A DNA stretch of 64,000 nucleotides from an uncultured Cellvibrio sp. (GCA_946480695.1 CAMLKG010000015.1:50195-114194); one strand, 5' to 3'; shown: positions 38,035 to 48,582, counted from the first letter of the stretch. Notes: generated by a model from the sequence alone, not told the origin. Program-made: numbers and translations.

Positions 38035-39645
38035 TTAGCCAATCGTCCCATTCACAATCGGCTGGAACGCCGTGAGCCTGTCCATCATTGCCGCTGAGCC
38101 AAGGCCGTGTCCGTTGAAGAGGGTAGGGAATTGATTTTGCTGGCCGTGCAATGCCATGTAATTCAGTACGATCGTTTCCACTAACAGGTTGACGTTATTG
38201 GCCGCGGGGCTTCCGGCGGTTTCGACGTCGCCGCTGGGGCGCATATAGCCGATTTGTTGGTGGCGCATTTGCTCGTCGCTGATGGTTGCGGGATCGGTTG
38301 CGGTGCCGCCCACTAATACCGGGCGACCGCCGGGGTTGTAGACGAGGAAAAATGAACAGGCGGTTTGCTGGTCGTCGCCGGTCCAGACGCCTTTGCCGCG
38401 TCCGGCGGCGGAGTCGTCAATCATGCCGTTGCTGAACACCGAGCCGTCGCTGAAAACATAAATCATCAGCGGCATGTTTTTGCGCGCGGCGTATTCCAGG
38501 CAAGCACCGATGCACTGGCCGGCGCGCTGGTCGCGCATTTCGCCGGTAGACCTGTCGCCGGTGTGGTAGTCATAGCCACCCATCGTGATAGTCCCCGCGC
38601 CGGCATAACCGTTAACTACCAGCTTCATGACCGAGGCGGTTTTGCGCAATTCCCCATCGCTGTCGAATTCGTCGAAGGAAAAAATTCCGCTGGGACCGAC
38701 AATATCGGCGTCGGCAATCGGGTCTATATCCGCCGGGTTGCCGAAGCGCGCCGCCAGGTCTGCGCTTTTTACGTAACCGCAGCGCAATAGTTCTTTCAGT
38801 TGTGCATCGCGCGTGGTGCCCATGCTCGCAATGGCTTTGAGTTTGGCATCGCTGATGCGGTAGATGGATTCCATGGTTTTTACGATGTCTTCCTGGCTCA
38901 TCAAATCCACCAGGTCACCGACATCGACCAGGCCCGTTACATCGTTGGGGTTATCCACTTTGGTGGGGCGGACCTCCAGGTTGATCAGCGAAGCCGGGGC
39001 CATGGAATTGCCACCCGAATCACTATTACGCGAACCGATAAGGTCAACCAGCGAACCCGCAGCACCTGCCTTATAAATGCCGTACATGGGGTTGTGCGGA
39101 TTGTTGCCGGTGTCGTTTTCAGAACGTGCGGAAATCACTGCACCATTGGTGTTGGCGGCAGTGGTTGCCTGTACCTTGGATTTAATACCGGTTAACAGGC
39201 CGGAATCGGCGTGGAAGAGCAGGCCGAGGCTGTTGTCGATCAAGGTTGCGGCAGTCGATGCGCTGGGCGCCATATCCGCCGGTAAGCCTTGTTTTTGGTA
39301 GCCGGCCGCGCTGAGGAAATCGCGCTGGCCGCCGCGCTGGCCGACCAGAACATTGGAGCCGGCAAAGTTGGCGCCACCGGCCAGGTCAAAGCAAATAAAA
39401 GGGATTTTCCCCGCGCCTTGTGCGGCTATACCGCATTGGTCGCGCACCAGGGCGATGTCGGCGGAGAGATCGACTTCCGCCGCGTAACCGGGCCGGGTGA
39501 GGATGCCAAGCAGGGAGCCGCCAATTAAGGTTCCCGATCCGATTTTAAACCCCTGGGCAATTAACTCGCGCCGGGTTACAGGGCGACGATGGTTGTTCAG
39601 GTAAAGCGGAGCGTCCGGGTGCAAGGGTTTTTTAAATTTAGCCAT
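38035..39645 (-). CDS. Tat-exported DUF1501-like protein
   Basis: A 536-residue protein. The N-terminus carries a twin-arginine motif (VTRRELIAQGFKIG) and a hydrophobic stretch ending RPGYAAE, so it is exported folded. The mature part has PFICFDLAGGANFAGSNVLVG and, later, ITMGGYDYHTGDRSTGEMRDQRAG, the pattern of DUF1501 proteins (alkaline-phosphatase-like fold with His/Asp metal ligands), followed by VYVFSDGSVF-type segments. In many bacteria DUF1501 genes accompany CxxCH proteins, as here. Last gene of a three-gene minus-strand unit. Confidence 0.68.
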   Translation of the reverse strand: MAKFKKPLHPDAPLYLNNHRRPVTRRELIAQGFKIGSGTLIGGSLLGILTRPGYAAEVDLSADIALVRDQCGIAAQGAGKIPFICFDLAGGANFAGSNVLVGQRGGQRDFLSAAGYQKQGLPADMAPSASTAATLIDNSLGLLFHADSGLLTGIKSKVQATTAANTNGAVISARSENDTGNNPHNPMYGIYKAGAAGSLVDLIGSRNSDSGGNSMAPASLINLEVRPTKVDNPNDVTGLVDVGDLVDLMSQEDIVKTMESIYRISDAKLKAIASMGTTRDAQLKELLRCGYVKSADLAARFGNPADIDPIADADIVGPSGIFSFDEFDSDGELRKTASVMKLVVNGYAGAGTITMGGYDYHTGDRSTGEMRDQRAGQCIGACLEYAARKNMPLMIYVFSDGSVFSNGMIDDSAAGRGKGVWTGDDQQTACSFFLVYNPGGRPVLVGGTATDPATISDEQMRHQQIGYMRPSGDVETAGSPAANNVNLLVETIVLNYMALHGQQNQFPTLFNGHGLGSAAMMDRLTAFQPIVNGTIG

Positions 39646-39664
39646 GATCGGTGTCACTCCGTAA

Positions 39665-42247
39665 TTATTGCAAGAGCATCACTGCGCTGCCCAGGCTGGC
39701 GGCGCAAGTGGCTTTAACGGTGGTCAGGGTGCGATCCGCGGCGCAGTTGTTGCCGCAACTGATCATGTTGTCGATAAGTTGGTTCAGTTCCAGGCGCAGT
39801 TCCGCGGGGTCGGCTTGTTTTTCCAGGCTGGTATGCGGGCCGGATGCGTCCGCCATTTCAGCCGCGAGCAAGCGTTTTAATAGCGGTTCGATAACCATGT
39901 CGCGTTTGGCGCTGCTATCAAACGCCGTGCCTGCGGGCGCGGCGAAATCGAAGCCGGGGAATACGGCTGCGCGGGGCGCATTGGCGGAGCCACTATTGCC
40001 AACCAGCGCATTGCAATAGGCGACGGTTAATTGGGTGATACCCATTTGTTGCGCGGCCAGGAAGCTGTCCAGGTTGGTCAGTGTCGGCAATTGTTGCTTC
40101 ACTTTTTCGTAGGTGTTTGCCACCAGTGGTGTGGTTGCCGGGATACCGGTCATGACCGCGAGGCTGGCATTGATCTCGGCGAAGTCGCGCAAGCCCAGGG
40201 TGGGTTGGCCCGGAATATCGGCTGGTTCGGCCGGGGGTGCGATTACCGGCACCGGACGGCTGTATTGGTTATCCCCTATGCGGTCGAAGGTCAGGAAAAA
40301 GACATCATCCTCTGGCCCGCTTTTCGCCTCGACAACCGTACCGAGCGGCGATAACGGCTGGCGGCCATCCACTACAGCGGCGGCACTTAATTGGGTATTG
40401 AAGTTCGCAAAAACCTGGCCGGAAATGGCCTCGGTACCGTTGACGCCGATACGAATCCCCTGGATGGGTACCGGGCTGGTCAGGGAGCCGCCACCCAACA
40501 CCGTAAAGAAGGGGTTCGCGAATAAATAACCGTAATCATCCAGTTGCTGGACTTCAAAGACGATGAAGCAATTGCTGGTATTGCCTTCGGTTGTTTCGGT
40601 AAAGCAAGCCGGTTGGCCAATGAGGTCCGATACGTTGAACAGCAACAGGTAGCGGGCCCCGACACCGACATCAAAATTGGTTTTGATGTCGCCCGCGCTC
40701 ATCGCACGTTTATGGACCGCGAGGAAGCGGATACTGCCCGCCCAGGGTCGGTTGCCGGATACTTCATTGCCCACCACCAGCGCATAGCTGCTATCCCAAT
40801 CTTTCAGGAAGGCGCCCGCTTGCGCATCCGCATCGTCGGTAAATTCACCATTGACGTAAAGGCGACGGCCACGGATCGGGTCGAAGGTCATGACGACATG
40901 TTGCAGCGAGGCCTGGGCGCGCTCGTCGTTGTCATCGGTTGCCAATACCATTTCGCCGTTGGCGTCGCTTTGGTCGGTGCGGTTCATCGCCACGTAGTTG
41001 TAATCGTATTGGCCCAGGGTGAAATTGCGCTCCGCCGTGCTGCCCGAATAGCTGACGATGCGCGCCGGATTATTGTTATCCGCCCCCTGGTCCAGGTTAT
41101 CGGGGATGATCCAGGTTTCCACCGTGTATTCACCGGAACCGCGCAATACGTCAAAGAGTTTTTTACTGCCGCTGACGGTGGCCTGGGCGCGGCCGCTATC
41201 CGCGAACTTAATGCCCCAGGCGCTGCTCCAGGCGACGTTGCCGATCAGGTTAAGGTCGGCGACCGGGTCGATACCCGAGGTATCGAAGGCGATAGTGCCT
41301 TTACCGGTTTTAAATTCGTATTTGGCAATAATGTCGCTGTCGATGCGCCCGCCGCTGCTCAACACAAAGGCATCACTCAGGCCTACCGCTTTGCTCACCA
41401 CCAGGTCGGGATCTACCTCAACGGCGGTAATCGTGCCGGCAAATGCCTGGATGGCATCCTGCATTTCCGTGGCATTGGCGGCACAATCGCTCCAGCAATT
41501 GTGCGCATCAACGCGCAGGCGTTGCACCAGCCGGGATTGGGCGGGGTTGTCCAGGCGAATCTTGCTTTTGGCGGCCTGGTAGGCGGCTTCCACTTCGGCG
41601 CTGGCAAAGTAGGGCTGCTGGCGCGTGGCGGCGGATTCTGAATGGCAGCCGGCGCAATATTGGGTTAGCACCGGGTAAACCGTCGTTTCAAAATTGGCCG
41701 CACTTACCGGGAAGCTTTTGGTATCGCTGATCGTGCGGTCAGCCGGGGCTTTCAATACCACATCGTTTGCGGTGGTTTCCCGTGGGCCGGCCCATTTATT
41801 GATCCAGCCGATGATGATGTCACCACAGGCACCCGGGTCGGAGGTCCAGCAATTATGGCCGCCGACAACTTTGGTAACGATACGCGATGATGCCGGATCA
41901 GCCATGTTGACCAAGCCATTTTCTACCACCGCATCATAGGCAAGGTTAATGTCATCACCGCGCGCAAAGGTGGGCGCCTGGGTTTGGTGGCAGCCACCGC
42001 AACGGTCCTGGCGGGCGATATTGATCCAGAATTCGGTCTGGAACTTAAGGATGTCAGCCGTGCCGGCGGGCTTTTCGCCCTTATAGGCAAAGTCACTCCC
42101 GCCGGTACTTGGCGGCGGCGGATTGTTGGGTTTTACCTCGCTGCCACTGCCTGACCCGCAACCGGTCAACAAACCGCCCGCCAGCAGGATAACCATCCCC
42201 AACCGTTGCAAGCCCAGACATGCTGGATAAGTGCGCTTATTCATCAT
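39665..42247 (-). CDS. Lipoprotein with two CxxCH motifs and a LamG-like domain
   Basis: An 860-residue outer lipoprotein (lipobox LLTGCGSGS, Cys30). Two heme-type motifs: CGGCH (Cys83-His87) and CAGCH (Cys198-His202), each followed by a GHNCW/AHNCW segment, suggesting a duplicated cytochrome domain. Residues about 330-520 form a LamG/concanavalin domain (YTVETWIIPDNLD, HVVMTFDPIRGRRLYVNGEF, WAGSIRFLAVHKRAM). The combination resembles planctomycete-type PSCyt proteins. ATG 42247 begins 1 nt after the upstream stop, so translation is coupled. Confidence 0.75.
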   Translation of the reverse strand: MMNKRTYPACLGLQRLGMVILLAGGLLTGCGSGSGSEVKPNNPPPPSTGGSDFAYKGEKPAGTADILKFQTEFWINIARQDRCGGCHQTQAPTFARGDDINLAYDAVVENGLVNMADPASSRIVTKVVGGHNCWTSDPGACGDIIIGWINKWAGPRETTANDVVLKAPADRTISDTKSFPVSAANFETTVYPVLTQYCAGCHSESAATRQQPYFASAEVEAAYQAAKSKIRLDNPAQSRLVQRLRVDAHNCWSDCAANATEMQDAIQAFAGTITAVEVDPDLVVSKAVGLSDAFVLSSGGRIDSDIIAKYEFKTGKGTIAFDTSGIDPVADLNLIGNVAWSSAWGIKFADSGRAQATVSGSKKLFDVLRGSGEYTVETWIIPDNLDQGADNNNPARIVSYSGSTAERNFTLGQYDYNYVAMNRTDQSDANGEMVLATDDNDERAQASLQHVVMTFDPIRGRRLYVNGEFTDDADAQAGAFLKDWDSSYALVVGNEVSGNRPWAGSIRFLAVHKRAMSAGDIKTNFDVGVGARYLLLFNVSDLIGQPACFTETTEGNTSNCFIVFEVQQLDDYGYLFANPFFTVLGGGSLTSPVPIQGIRIGVNGTEAISGQVFANFNTQLSAAAVVDGRQPLSPLGTVVEAKSGPEDDVFFLTFDRIGDNQYSRPVPVIAPPAEPADIPGQPTLGLRDFAEINASLAVMTGIPATTPLVANTYEKVKQQLPTLTNLDSFLAAQQMGITQLTVAYCNALVGNSGSANAPRAAVFPGFDFAAPAGTAFDSSAKRDMVIEPLLKRLLAAEMADASGPHTSLEKQADPAELRLELNQLIDNMISCGNNCAADRTLTTVKATCAASLGSAVMLLQ

Positions 42248-42248
42248 G

Positions 42249-43481
42249 TTATTCACCCTTGCAGTAGTTGGCGGTATCGATAAAGACTTGTTTCAGTTGA
42301 TAGCCGGACGCTGCAAAACTGTCGGTAAATTCCGTGATCTTGCTTCTATCGCCCGCATCCGCCGGTTTGCGCAGGCAAACGTTCTGGAACACTTTTTCAA
42401 CCTGGCACTGGGCAAAGGCATGGCTATGGGCAAGCTCCCTGTTCATAGATTTGGCCCCGGTTCCCCGGCCGGGCAGGGATTCGTCCCAGCCAAGGAATTT
42501 ATTAATCCCGGAACGCCAATAGTTCTGCCAGTCATCATTGGTAGTGACATAGCCATATTTGAAGGTATTGGCATTGATGCGGTATTTCTTTTCCACGCGG
42601 CTGTTGGTATCGGGGTCGAGGGTACCCTCGGTGTTGTAATGGATGCTGCCGTTCACACCCTCGGGGTCCGCATCCACATCGTATTCAAAGTCATAGTAGG
42701 CATAAGCCTTGGCCATAGGGTCCATGCCGTTGTGGCAGCCGATGCAGTTATTAAGGAACACGCGGCTGTCACCGCCGGGGCTACGGCTAACGTCCTGGCG
42801 AATAAAATCGGGAACAAGGCTGGTATCGTGTACCTGTTCGAGGTCCCGGCATAAATGGTTTAGCAAGGTGAAGCGGAACATGGCGCGATTGGTGCCGGCG
42901 ATAAAGAAAGCTTTAGCCGCGGCACGGCTGGTAATAACACCCGAGGTGGCCTCGGCAGGCAAACCATTCACTGCGGATTGGTTGCGCCTGACCAGGGTAT
43001 TTTTCAGGCTGATACCCTGGGTTTCCATGGCCTCGTAATGGGCATTATTGCCGTTGGAGTAAGCGGGTAAACCGGCGGCGTTGCTGGTATAAATCACATC
43101 CTCATAAAGCGCAGTGCGAAAATCGGCGCCATCGCGCACCAGGCCTATAACCGTAGCGGTGTAATCATTCAGTGGGGCGAATACGGTCCTATCCCGGTTG
43201 GTCCAGGGCGTGGCCATATTTTTCAGGGTAACGCTGTAAAAGGCCTCGTTTTCCATGGCGATATTCACGGCGGCAGTAATATTGCCGGCGCTGATTTGTG
43301 TTGCCATGGATTGCAAAACCGCTTCGGTCGGCGGGACGCCCGCCACCCGGTTGTGGATTTGCAGCGCCTGTTCGCGCGGCCCGGCGAGGCTGCCGGCGGC
43401 GAACAGCGCCAGGGCAAGCAGCCCTGCGCGGGGCACGCGCAAGGCCAGCGTGCGAAAAATGCGGGTAGACGAAATAGTCAC
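42249..43481 (-). CDS. Exported CxxCH protein with DUF1588-like motif
   Basis: A 410-residue protein. I prefer the GTG start at 43481, which has GGGAG about 6 nt upstream and gives a signal peptide (LLALALFAAGSLAG). One CIGCH (Cys246-His250) lies in FLNNCIGCHNGMDPMAKAYAYYDFEY, reminiscent of the CxxCHxxMDPxG...ENFD pattern of DUF1588. A second region (FAQCQVEKVFQNVCLRKP) resembles the DUF1585-like helix that follows. First gene of the minus-strand unit and divergent from the propeller lipoprotein gene. Confidence 0.7.
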   Translation of the reverse strand: MTISSTRIFRTLALRVPRAGLLALALFAAGSLAGPREQALQIHNRVAGVPPTEAVLQSMATQISAGNITAAVNIAMENEAFYSVTLKNMATPWTNRDRTVFAPLNDYTATVIGLVRDGADFRTALYEDVIYTSNAAGLPAYSNGNNAHYEAMETQGISLKNTLVRRNQSAVNGLPAEATSGVITSRAAAKAFFIAGTNRAMFRFTLLNHLCRDLEQVHDTSLVPDFIRQDVSRSPGGDSRVFLNNCIGCHNGMDPMAKAYAYYDFEYDVDADPEGVNGSIHYNTEGTLDPDTNSRVEKKYRINANTFKYGYVTTNDDWQNYWRSGINKFLGWDESLPGRGTGAKSMNRELAHSHAFAQCQVEKVFQNVCLRKPADAGDRSKITEFTDSFAASGYQLKQVFIDTANYCKGE

Positions 43482-44023
43482 GATGGCTCCCGGTGAATAC
43501 ACTGCGTGTGCAGCACTATGGTTGTTAGGGGTAAAAGGGAAACGGACTGCCAAGGTTCAATCCACCGGTGGTGCCGGATAATTGACGGTTGGGCTTCTCT
43601 TTTTGTCGTTTTATCGCACTATGCAGCGAATATGCCGAAAAATACGGCAACTGGCGGTAGGGATGGCCATACCTCCAGAATTAGAATCAGTTCTCCATTC
43701 CTGCCGAAAGCTGCGAAAGTCAGGGGGCAGGCGGGTGGATTCTAGCGCTTTTACCGGTGTATCGGTTCGCCGCTGATCGGGTGCTGACTGGCATAAATTG
43801 TCACTTTAGTTTACGGATCGGCACTATGAGAGCTGGTTCAAACATGTTTTCCCGGCCAGGTGATGCGCAAGCGAAAGGCCAAAGCGAGACGCAGTACACA
43901 TTGATTGCGGCAGGAGCAGATGAACGATGCGCCTTTGACTAGTATTGGTGATGCAAAAACGGTTGGCGTGGGTTTTGAATAGCCACGACCACTTCTCTCC
44001 CACATTTTTCGGCAACAGGATTT
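43482..44023. promoter_or_regulatory. Divergent control region of the CxxCH cluster
   Basis: A 542-bp non-coding stretch between the two arms of the cluster, long enough for two promoters and operators. Short imperfect palindromes exist (for example TGCCGAAAAATACGGCA near 43631), but I can assign no factor. An AGGA site precedes ATG 44024. Confidence 0.5.
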
Positions 44024-47000
44024 ATGAAGCACATTTTGGGTTTTCTGGTTTCTCCTTATAAGGCGTTTAAGGTTGCGTTGCCCGCCCGCCAAACCCTGGG
44101 TGTGGGAGTTTTTACATTCGCAGTCCTGACCGGCTGCGGGGGTGGCGGTGGCGGCTCCAATTCCGGGCAAGCCCCGGACCCGGTGGTGGTCGATCTTCCC
44201 ATCGCTTATATCCAGCGTCCCATACCGGTGGATGAGAACGACAACCCGCTATTTCCGGATATATTCCAACCCGATGCCTTTTATCCCGGTGGCGAACTCT
44301 ACCTGAAAGACCGCGCTACTGCCCAGGCTGCGGTAACCAATATCACCCGCGCGGCCTTTGCCGAGCATGAATTCTTCGATGCCGAAAACCCCAACTACGA
44401 TGTAAAGGATGTTTCCGTCCATCCCGACGGTAATCGCCTGTTATTTTCCATGCGCGCGCCCCTGAACCCGGACCTGGACGAGGACGATGAGCGCCAGCCG
44501 ACCTGGAATATCTGGGAATACAACATCAAAACCAAAGCGCTGCATCGGGTGATCGGCGCCGACTTCGAAGCGGAAAAAGGCCATGACGTGGCACCGCATT
44601 ATTTACCCGACGGCCGCATCCTGTTTACCTCCAACCGCCAAAAACGCAGCAAGGAAATCCTGTTGGACGAGGGTAAGCCACAGTTCGGTGCGACCACCAC
44701 CCAGGACAACAACATCACCAGTTTCCTGTTACATACCGTCAAAGATGACGGCACGGATATTCAGCAACTGACCTACAACCAAAGCCATGACATCCAGCCC
44801 GGTGTATTGGCCGACGGGCGTTTGCTGTTTATGCGCTGGCAGGGCGATAACCCGGATCGCCTGAGTTTTTACACGTCCAATCCCGATGGCACGGACATCC
44901 AGCGCTATTTTGGTTATGTAAGCCTGAATACCGAGCCGGGTGAAAACCTCACCGAAGCGCCCCGCCTGTTCCATCCGCAAGTTATGCCCGATGGTCGGAT
45001 AGCGGCTATCTATATGCAAAACACCCTGCAACTGGGCGGGGATATGGTGGTGGTGGATGGTCGCCAGGCGGCGGAGGGCGGGGTGGATTCCATTTCCATC
45101 AAGCCGGTGGATATTTCTACTGACCATGTGTCCCTCCACGGTCGCTTTGCCTCCTTGTCACCCCTCCACGACGGTACCAACCGCTTGCTCGTAAGTTGGA
45201 GCCAATGCCGCTTGCTGGAAACCGCCACCGCCCGTTTGCAACCGTGCCTGGAGAACCTGTTAATTGAGGGGCAGCCCGTTGACGGCTACGAGGAAGCCCA
45301 ACCCTTTTACGGCATCTGGATTTACGACGTAAATAACCAGACCCAATTGCCGGTGGTGCTGGCGGAAGATGGCAAGCTGTTTACCGAGGCGATTGCCCTG
45401 GCGGTGCAATCCAGCCCCCCCGCGTATATTGCCCCCAATACCGATTCCGATTTGGCGATGGAAAATGTGGGCTTGCTACATATCCGTAGCCTGTATGACA
45501 TGGACGGCGCATTTAACCCCATGGGCAGCGGCGCGGCTAACCTCGCTGCCCTGGCGGCACGCCCGGCGGAACAACGCCCCGCGCGGTTTATCCGCTTGGT
45601 GAAAGCGGTATCGGTCGCGGACAACGAAACCCTGGATGACCAGGATGACAATATCTACGGCAACCTCTTTAACAACAATACAGGTATCGAGGAAATCCTC
45701 GGTTATGCCCCGGTAGAGCCGGATGGCTCGGTCATGGTGAAAGTGCCGGCGGATGTTGCCTTTTCCATCGAAGTCCTCGATAAGGATGGTCGCCAGATCG
45801 GCGCTAACCACAATATCTGGTTACAAGTTCGCCCCGGCGAAACCCTGCAATGCAATGGTTGCCACAATCCCGCCAATACCGATGTGGTCCACGGTCGCCA
45901 TGATTTACCTCAGTCGCCCGCTGCGCTTAACACGGGCGCCGTCACCGCCGCCAGTTTCCCCAACACCCGGCGGTATGATCGTTTGGGAGCGCCTGTTGTG
46001 CCCGAGATGGGCCAGACGATGGCGGAGTTCGCGTCACGCAGTTATTACAAATTAGTGAATGATGCTGGAGTACGGCGTAGTCTTGAGTGCAACAGCGAGG
46101 ACGCTTGCCTAAGAAAACCCAATGTTGATTTGGATTTTACTGACGAATGGATGTCATCTCAAACCATAAGTATAAGGGACGCTCAGAACACGCTATGGAG
46201 CTATAACGCGTTATCAGATGCACCTGTAGAGGAAATTTCCGCCCCAACCCCGGTCGCCTGCCGTGAGGAAAACAGTTGGAACTCCAATTGCCGCGTCGTC
46301 ATTAACTACGAATACCACATCCAGCCATTTTGGGAGCGCGAACGTACAACCCTAACCGAAACCGATCCCGCGACCATGCTGGCCATTACCTCCACAACCT
46401 GTGTGGGCTGCCACACCAATAGCGACATGGCCGGAAATGCAAACGCCCGCGTGCCCTCTGGCCAATTGGAGTTGGGGCGCACCAAGGCCGCCGCCAACGC
46501 GCGTATGCTTTCCTACTTGCAATTAACCCAGGGCAACCAACGGCAAATCCAATATCAATACGAAGGTGCGCTCGCCACGCTCGTCCCGGTGTGCGAATTT
46601 GAAGAAAATTACGATTGGATTCCCCAATGCGTAGTTACGCTTGATGCTGAAGGACAGCCAACCTGCAATGGTGTCGCGGATTGCCCATTCGTTGTCCTGG
46701 ACGAACTAACCGGTGAGCTGGAGCTTGACCCGGTAACCGGCAACCCGGTTCCGCGCGAAGAGCAAACCCCGTTTTTACCTCCGCCGATGAACCGCGGCAG
46801 CGCCAATGGCAGCACACGCTTTTTTGATCGCTTTGCGCCGCGTTGGGATGGCATGCAAGCATACAAAACAGGAACTATAGTGTTCTACGATCCGGTGCCC
46901 GGTGATGCTGAATTAGGTTGGACGTTCCGTGCGCGGGTAGATAACATCGGCGCTGCGCCCAATCCTGCCGTGGGTCAAACCAACGAATGGCAGCGATTGC

Positions 47001-47134
47001 GCCAGCGTGAAATCTCCGACCTGGTGGACCACGCCAATTTGCTCAACGCGGCCGAATTAAAACTCTTGTCAGAGTGGCTCGACACCGATGGCCGCTATTA
47101 CACCAACCCATTTGAAATGGCGATTCAAAATTAA
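44024..47134 (+). CDS. HzsA-like beta-propeller lipoprotein with two CxxCH motifs
   Basis: A 1036-residue exported lipoprotein (lipobox FAVLTGCGGG). Residues about 110-330 contain WD40/PD40-like blades (VSVHPDGNRLLFSM, HYLPDGRILFTSNRQ, PGVLADGRLLFMRW, PQVMPDGRIAAIY). The C-terminal half holds CNGCH (Cys610-His614) and CVGCH (Cys793-His797). This order, propeller then c-type hemes, is that of hydrazine-synthase alpha-like (HzsA-related) proteins; there is no reason to expect hydrazine chemistry here. First of six tightly packed genes. The DNA from about 46,050 to 46,220 looks less GC-rich than its surroundings. Confidence 0.75.
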   Translation: MKHILGFLVSPYKAFKVALPARQTLGVGVFTFAVLTGCGGGGGGSNSGQAPDPVVVDLPIAYIQRPIPVDENDNPLFPDIFQPDAFYPGGELYLKDRATAQAAVTNITRAAFAEHEFFDAENPNYDVKDVSVHPDGNRLLFSMRAPLNPDLDEDDERQPTWNIWEYNIKTKALHRVIGADFEAEKGHDVAPHYLPDGRILFTSNRQKRSKEILLDEGKPQFGATTTQDNNITSFLLHTVKDDGTDIQQLTYNQSHDIQPGVLADGRLLFMRWQGDNPDRLSFYTSNPDGTDIQRYFGYVSLNTEPGENLTEAPRLFHPQVMPDGRIAAIYMQNTLQLGGDMVVVDGRQAAEGGVDSISIKPVDISTDHVSLHGRFASLSPLHDGTNRLLVSWSQCRLLETATARLQPCLENLLIEGQPVDGYEEAQPFYGIWIYDVNNQTQLPVVLAEDGKLFTEAIALAVQSSPPAYIAPNTDSDLAMENVGLLHIRSLYDMDGAFNPMGSGAANLAALAARPAEQRPARFIRLVKAVSVADNETLDDQDDNIYGNLFNNNTGIEEILGYAPVEPDGSVMVKVPADVAFSIEVLDKDGRQIGANHNIWLQVRPGETLQCNGCHNPANTDVVHGRHDLPQSPAALNTGAVTAASFPNTRRYDRLGAPVVPEMGQTMAEFASRSYYKLVNDAGVRRSLECNSEDACLRKPNVDLDFTDEWMSSQTISIRDAQNTLWSYNALSDAPVEEISAPTPVACREENSWNSNCRVVINYEYHIQPFWERERTTLTETDPATMLAITSTTCVGCHTNSDMAGNANARVPSGQLELGRTKAAANARMLSYLQLTQGNQRQIQYQYEGALATLVPVCEFEENYDWIPQCVVTLDAEGQPTCNGVADCPFVVLDELTGELELDPVTGNPVPREEQTPFLPPPMNRGSANGSTRFFDRFAPRWDGMQAYKTGTIVFYDPVPGDAELGWTFRARVDNIGAAPNPAVGQTNEWQRLRQREISDLVDHANLLNAAELKLLSEWLDTDGRYYTNPFEMAIQN

Positions 47135-47155
47135 TACAACAATAGAGATCAGGGC

Positions 47156-47953
47156 ATGATTGCCAGTTTTTCCGGGGCGCGTTTCTTGCGCTGTCACGTT
47201 TTGTTGCTTGGCCTTTTTATCGGGGCTAGCGCAACCCAGGCGCAAGCCCAGTGGTTTGGCAGCAATTGGTTCGCGCCCGATGAGCCCTTGCAAGTCAGTG
47301 TCGATGATGCATTTATTAATGTGTACTCCGGTCCCGGCCGCGGCTATCCGATTTTCCATGTGGTCGAGCGCGAGGAAATTATCACCTTGATAAAAAGTCG
47401 CACCGATTGGATAAAAATAAAAACCAAACGTGGCATTGTCGGCTGGATCAAACGTGGGGATATGCAATTCACGCTTGCGCTGGATGGCAGCAAGCCGGAG
47501 TTTCCCGATACCACCCAGGCAGATTATCTGGTGAACCGTTTTGAAATGGGTGCGGCTTATGGCGATTTTGCCGGGGCTGATAGCCTGACGGTAAACCTGG
47601 GGTATCGCTTTACTAAAAACCTGTCCGCAGAATTGCGTTTTGCTGATAACACCGGGCAATTTTCCGATAGCCGGATTTTGGGTGGTGCGCTCCTATTCCA
47701 GCCTTTTCCCGAGTGGCGCGTTTCACCTTTCTTTAGCGTGGGTGCCGGAAAAATAAAAACATTCCCCAGTGCGACCCTGGTGCAAACTGAAGATCGCGAA
47801 GACAACTTGCTGCAAGCAAGCCTGGGCACTTATATACATCTTACCGGCCGGTTGTTTATGCGTATGGAATACGTTAATCACTATGTGCTTACCAGCCGCA
47901 ATACCAACGAAGAGGTTAACGAATGGAAACTTGGTTTCAACGTCTTTTTCTGA
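47156..47953 (+). CDS. SH3-domain plus outer-membrane beta-barrel protein
   Basis: A 265-residue exported protein with a signal peptide ending ATQAQAQ. Residues about 45-105 are a bacterial SH3 domain (INVYSGPGRGYPIFHVVEREE, DWIKIKTKRGIVGWIKRGDM). The rest is a small porin-like barrel (VNLGYRFTKNLSAELRF) ending in the outer-membrane signature Phe (NVFF). Probably anchors the cluster's system to peptidoglycan and the outer membrane. The next gene overlaps its end by 31 nt. Confidence 0.75.
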   Translation: MIASFSGARFLRCHVLLLGLFIGASATQAQAQWFGSNWFAPDEPLQVSVDDAFINVYSGPGRGYPIFHVVEREEIITLIKSRTDWIKIKTKRGIVGWIKRGDMQFTLALDGSKPEFPDTTQADYLVNRFEMGAAYGDFAGADSLTVNLGYRFTKNLSAELRFADNTGQFSDSRILGGALLFQPFPEWRVSPFFSVGAGKIKTFPSATLVQTEDREDNLLQASLGTYIHLTGRLFMRMEYVNHYVLTSRNTNEEVNEWKLGFNVFF

Positions 47954-48582
47954 TTGCCTTGCTTGCCGGTTTTACCACCGGCACTGCCATCGCGCAGGAG
48001 GATGACGAACAAAATGAGGATGAGCTGGAGCAAATCATCACGCCCGACATCAAACGTCGCACCATTAAGGAAGAGAACCTGGACAGTGAAGATTTTGAAA
48101 TAGGCGCATTCTTCGGTTTGCTCAGTGTGGAGGATTTCGGTACCAGTGACGTCCAGGGAATTACCTTTGCGTATCACATCACCGAAGATTTTTTTGCGGA
48201 AGCCGCTTATGGAATCAGCAAGGTTGAAAAAACCAGTTACGAATTATTGAGTGGTGGCGTTGAATTATTAACGGAAGACCAGCGCGATATCACTTATTAC
48301 AATTTATCGCTGGGCTACAACTTTTTGCACGGCCAAGTGTTTATTTCTGATAAATGGGCATTCAATAATCACTTTTACCTCATGCTGGGAGGCGGCAATA
48401 CAGAATTTGCCGCAAAAGACCATTTTACGACCAGCATAGGCGCGGGCCTGCGCTTTTACACAACGGATTGGCTGGCATTGGATTTAAGCACACGCGGCCA
48501 TAGTTTTGAGCACGAGTTATTCGGCGAAAGCAAGCGCATAACCAACTTGGAAACGCGCATTGGCTTGTCATTCTTTTTCTAA
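47923..48582 (+). CDS. Outer-membrane beta-barrel protein
   Basis: A 219-residue protein with a signal peptide ending GTAIAQEDD, an acidic linker, and an eight-strand-type barrel (FEIGAFFGLLSVEDFG, TFAYHITEDFFAEAAYGIS, YNLSLGYNF) ending LSFFF as expected for BamA substrates. Starts inside the previous gene, implying translational coupling. Probably a paralogue in function of the SH3-barrel protein. Confidence 0.77.
   Translation: METWFQRLFLIALLAGFTTGTAIAQEDDEQNEDELEQIITPDIKRRTIKEENLDSEDFEIGAFFGLLSVEDFGTSDVQGITFAYHITEDFFAEAAYGISKVEKTSYELLSGGVELLTEDQRDITYYNLSLGYNFLHGQVFISDKWAFNNHFYLMLGGGNTEFAAKDHFTTSIGAGLRFYTTDWLALDLSTRGHSFEHELFGESKRITNLETRIGLSFFF

Noticed and set aside
40544..41641. Plus-strand frame of 365 codons opposite the LamG lipoprotein.
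   Set aside because: A GC-driven shadow; the minus strand has lipobox, CxxCH and LamG motifs.
44024..47134. Possible hydrazine synthase subunit.
   Set aside because: Only the domain order is similar; the partner subunits and anammox genes are absent, so only 'HzsA-like' is used.
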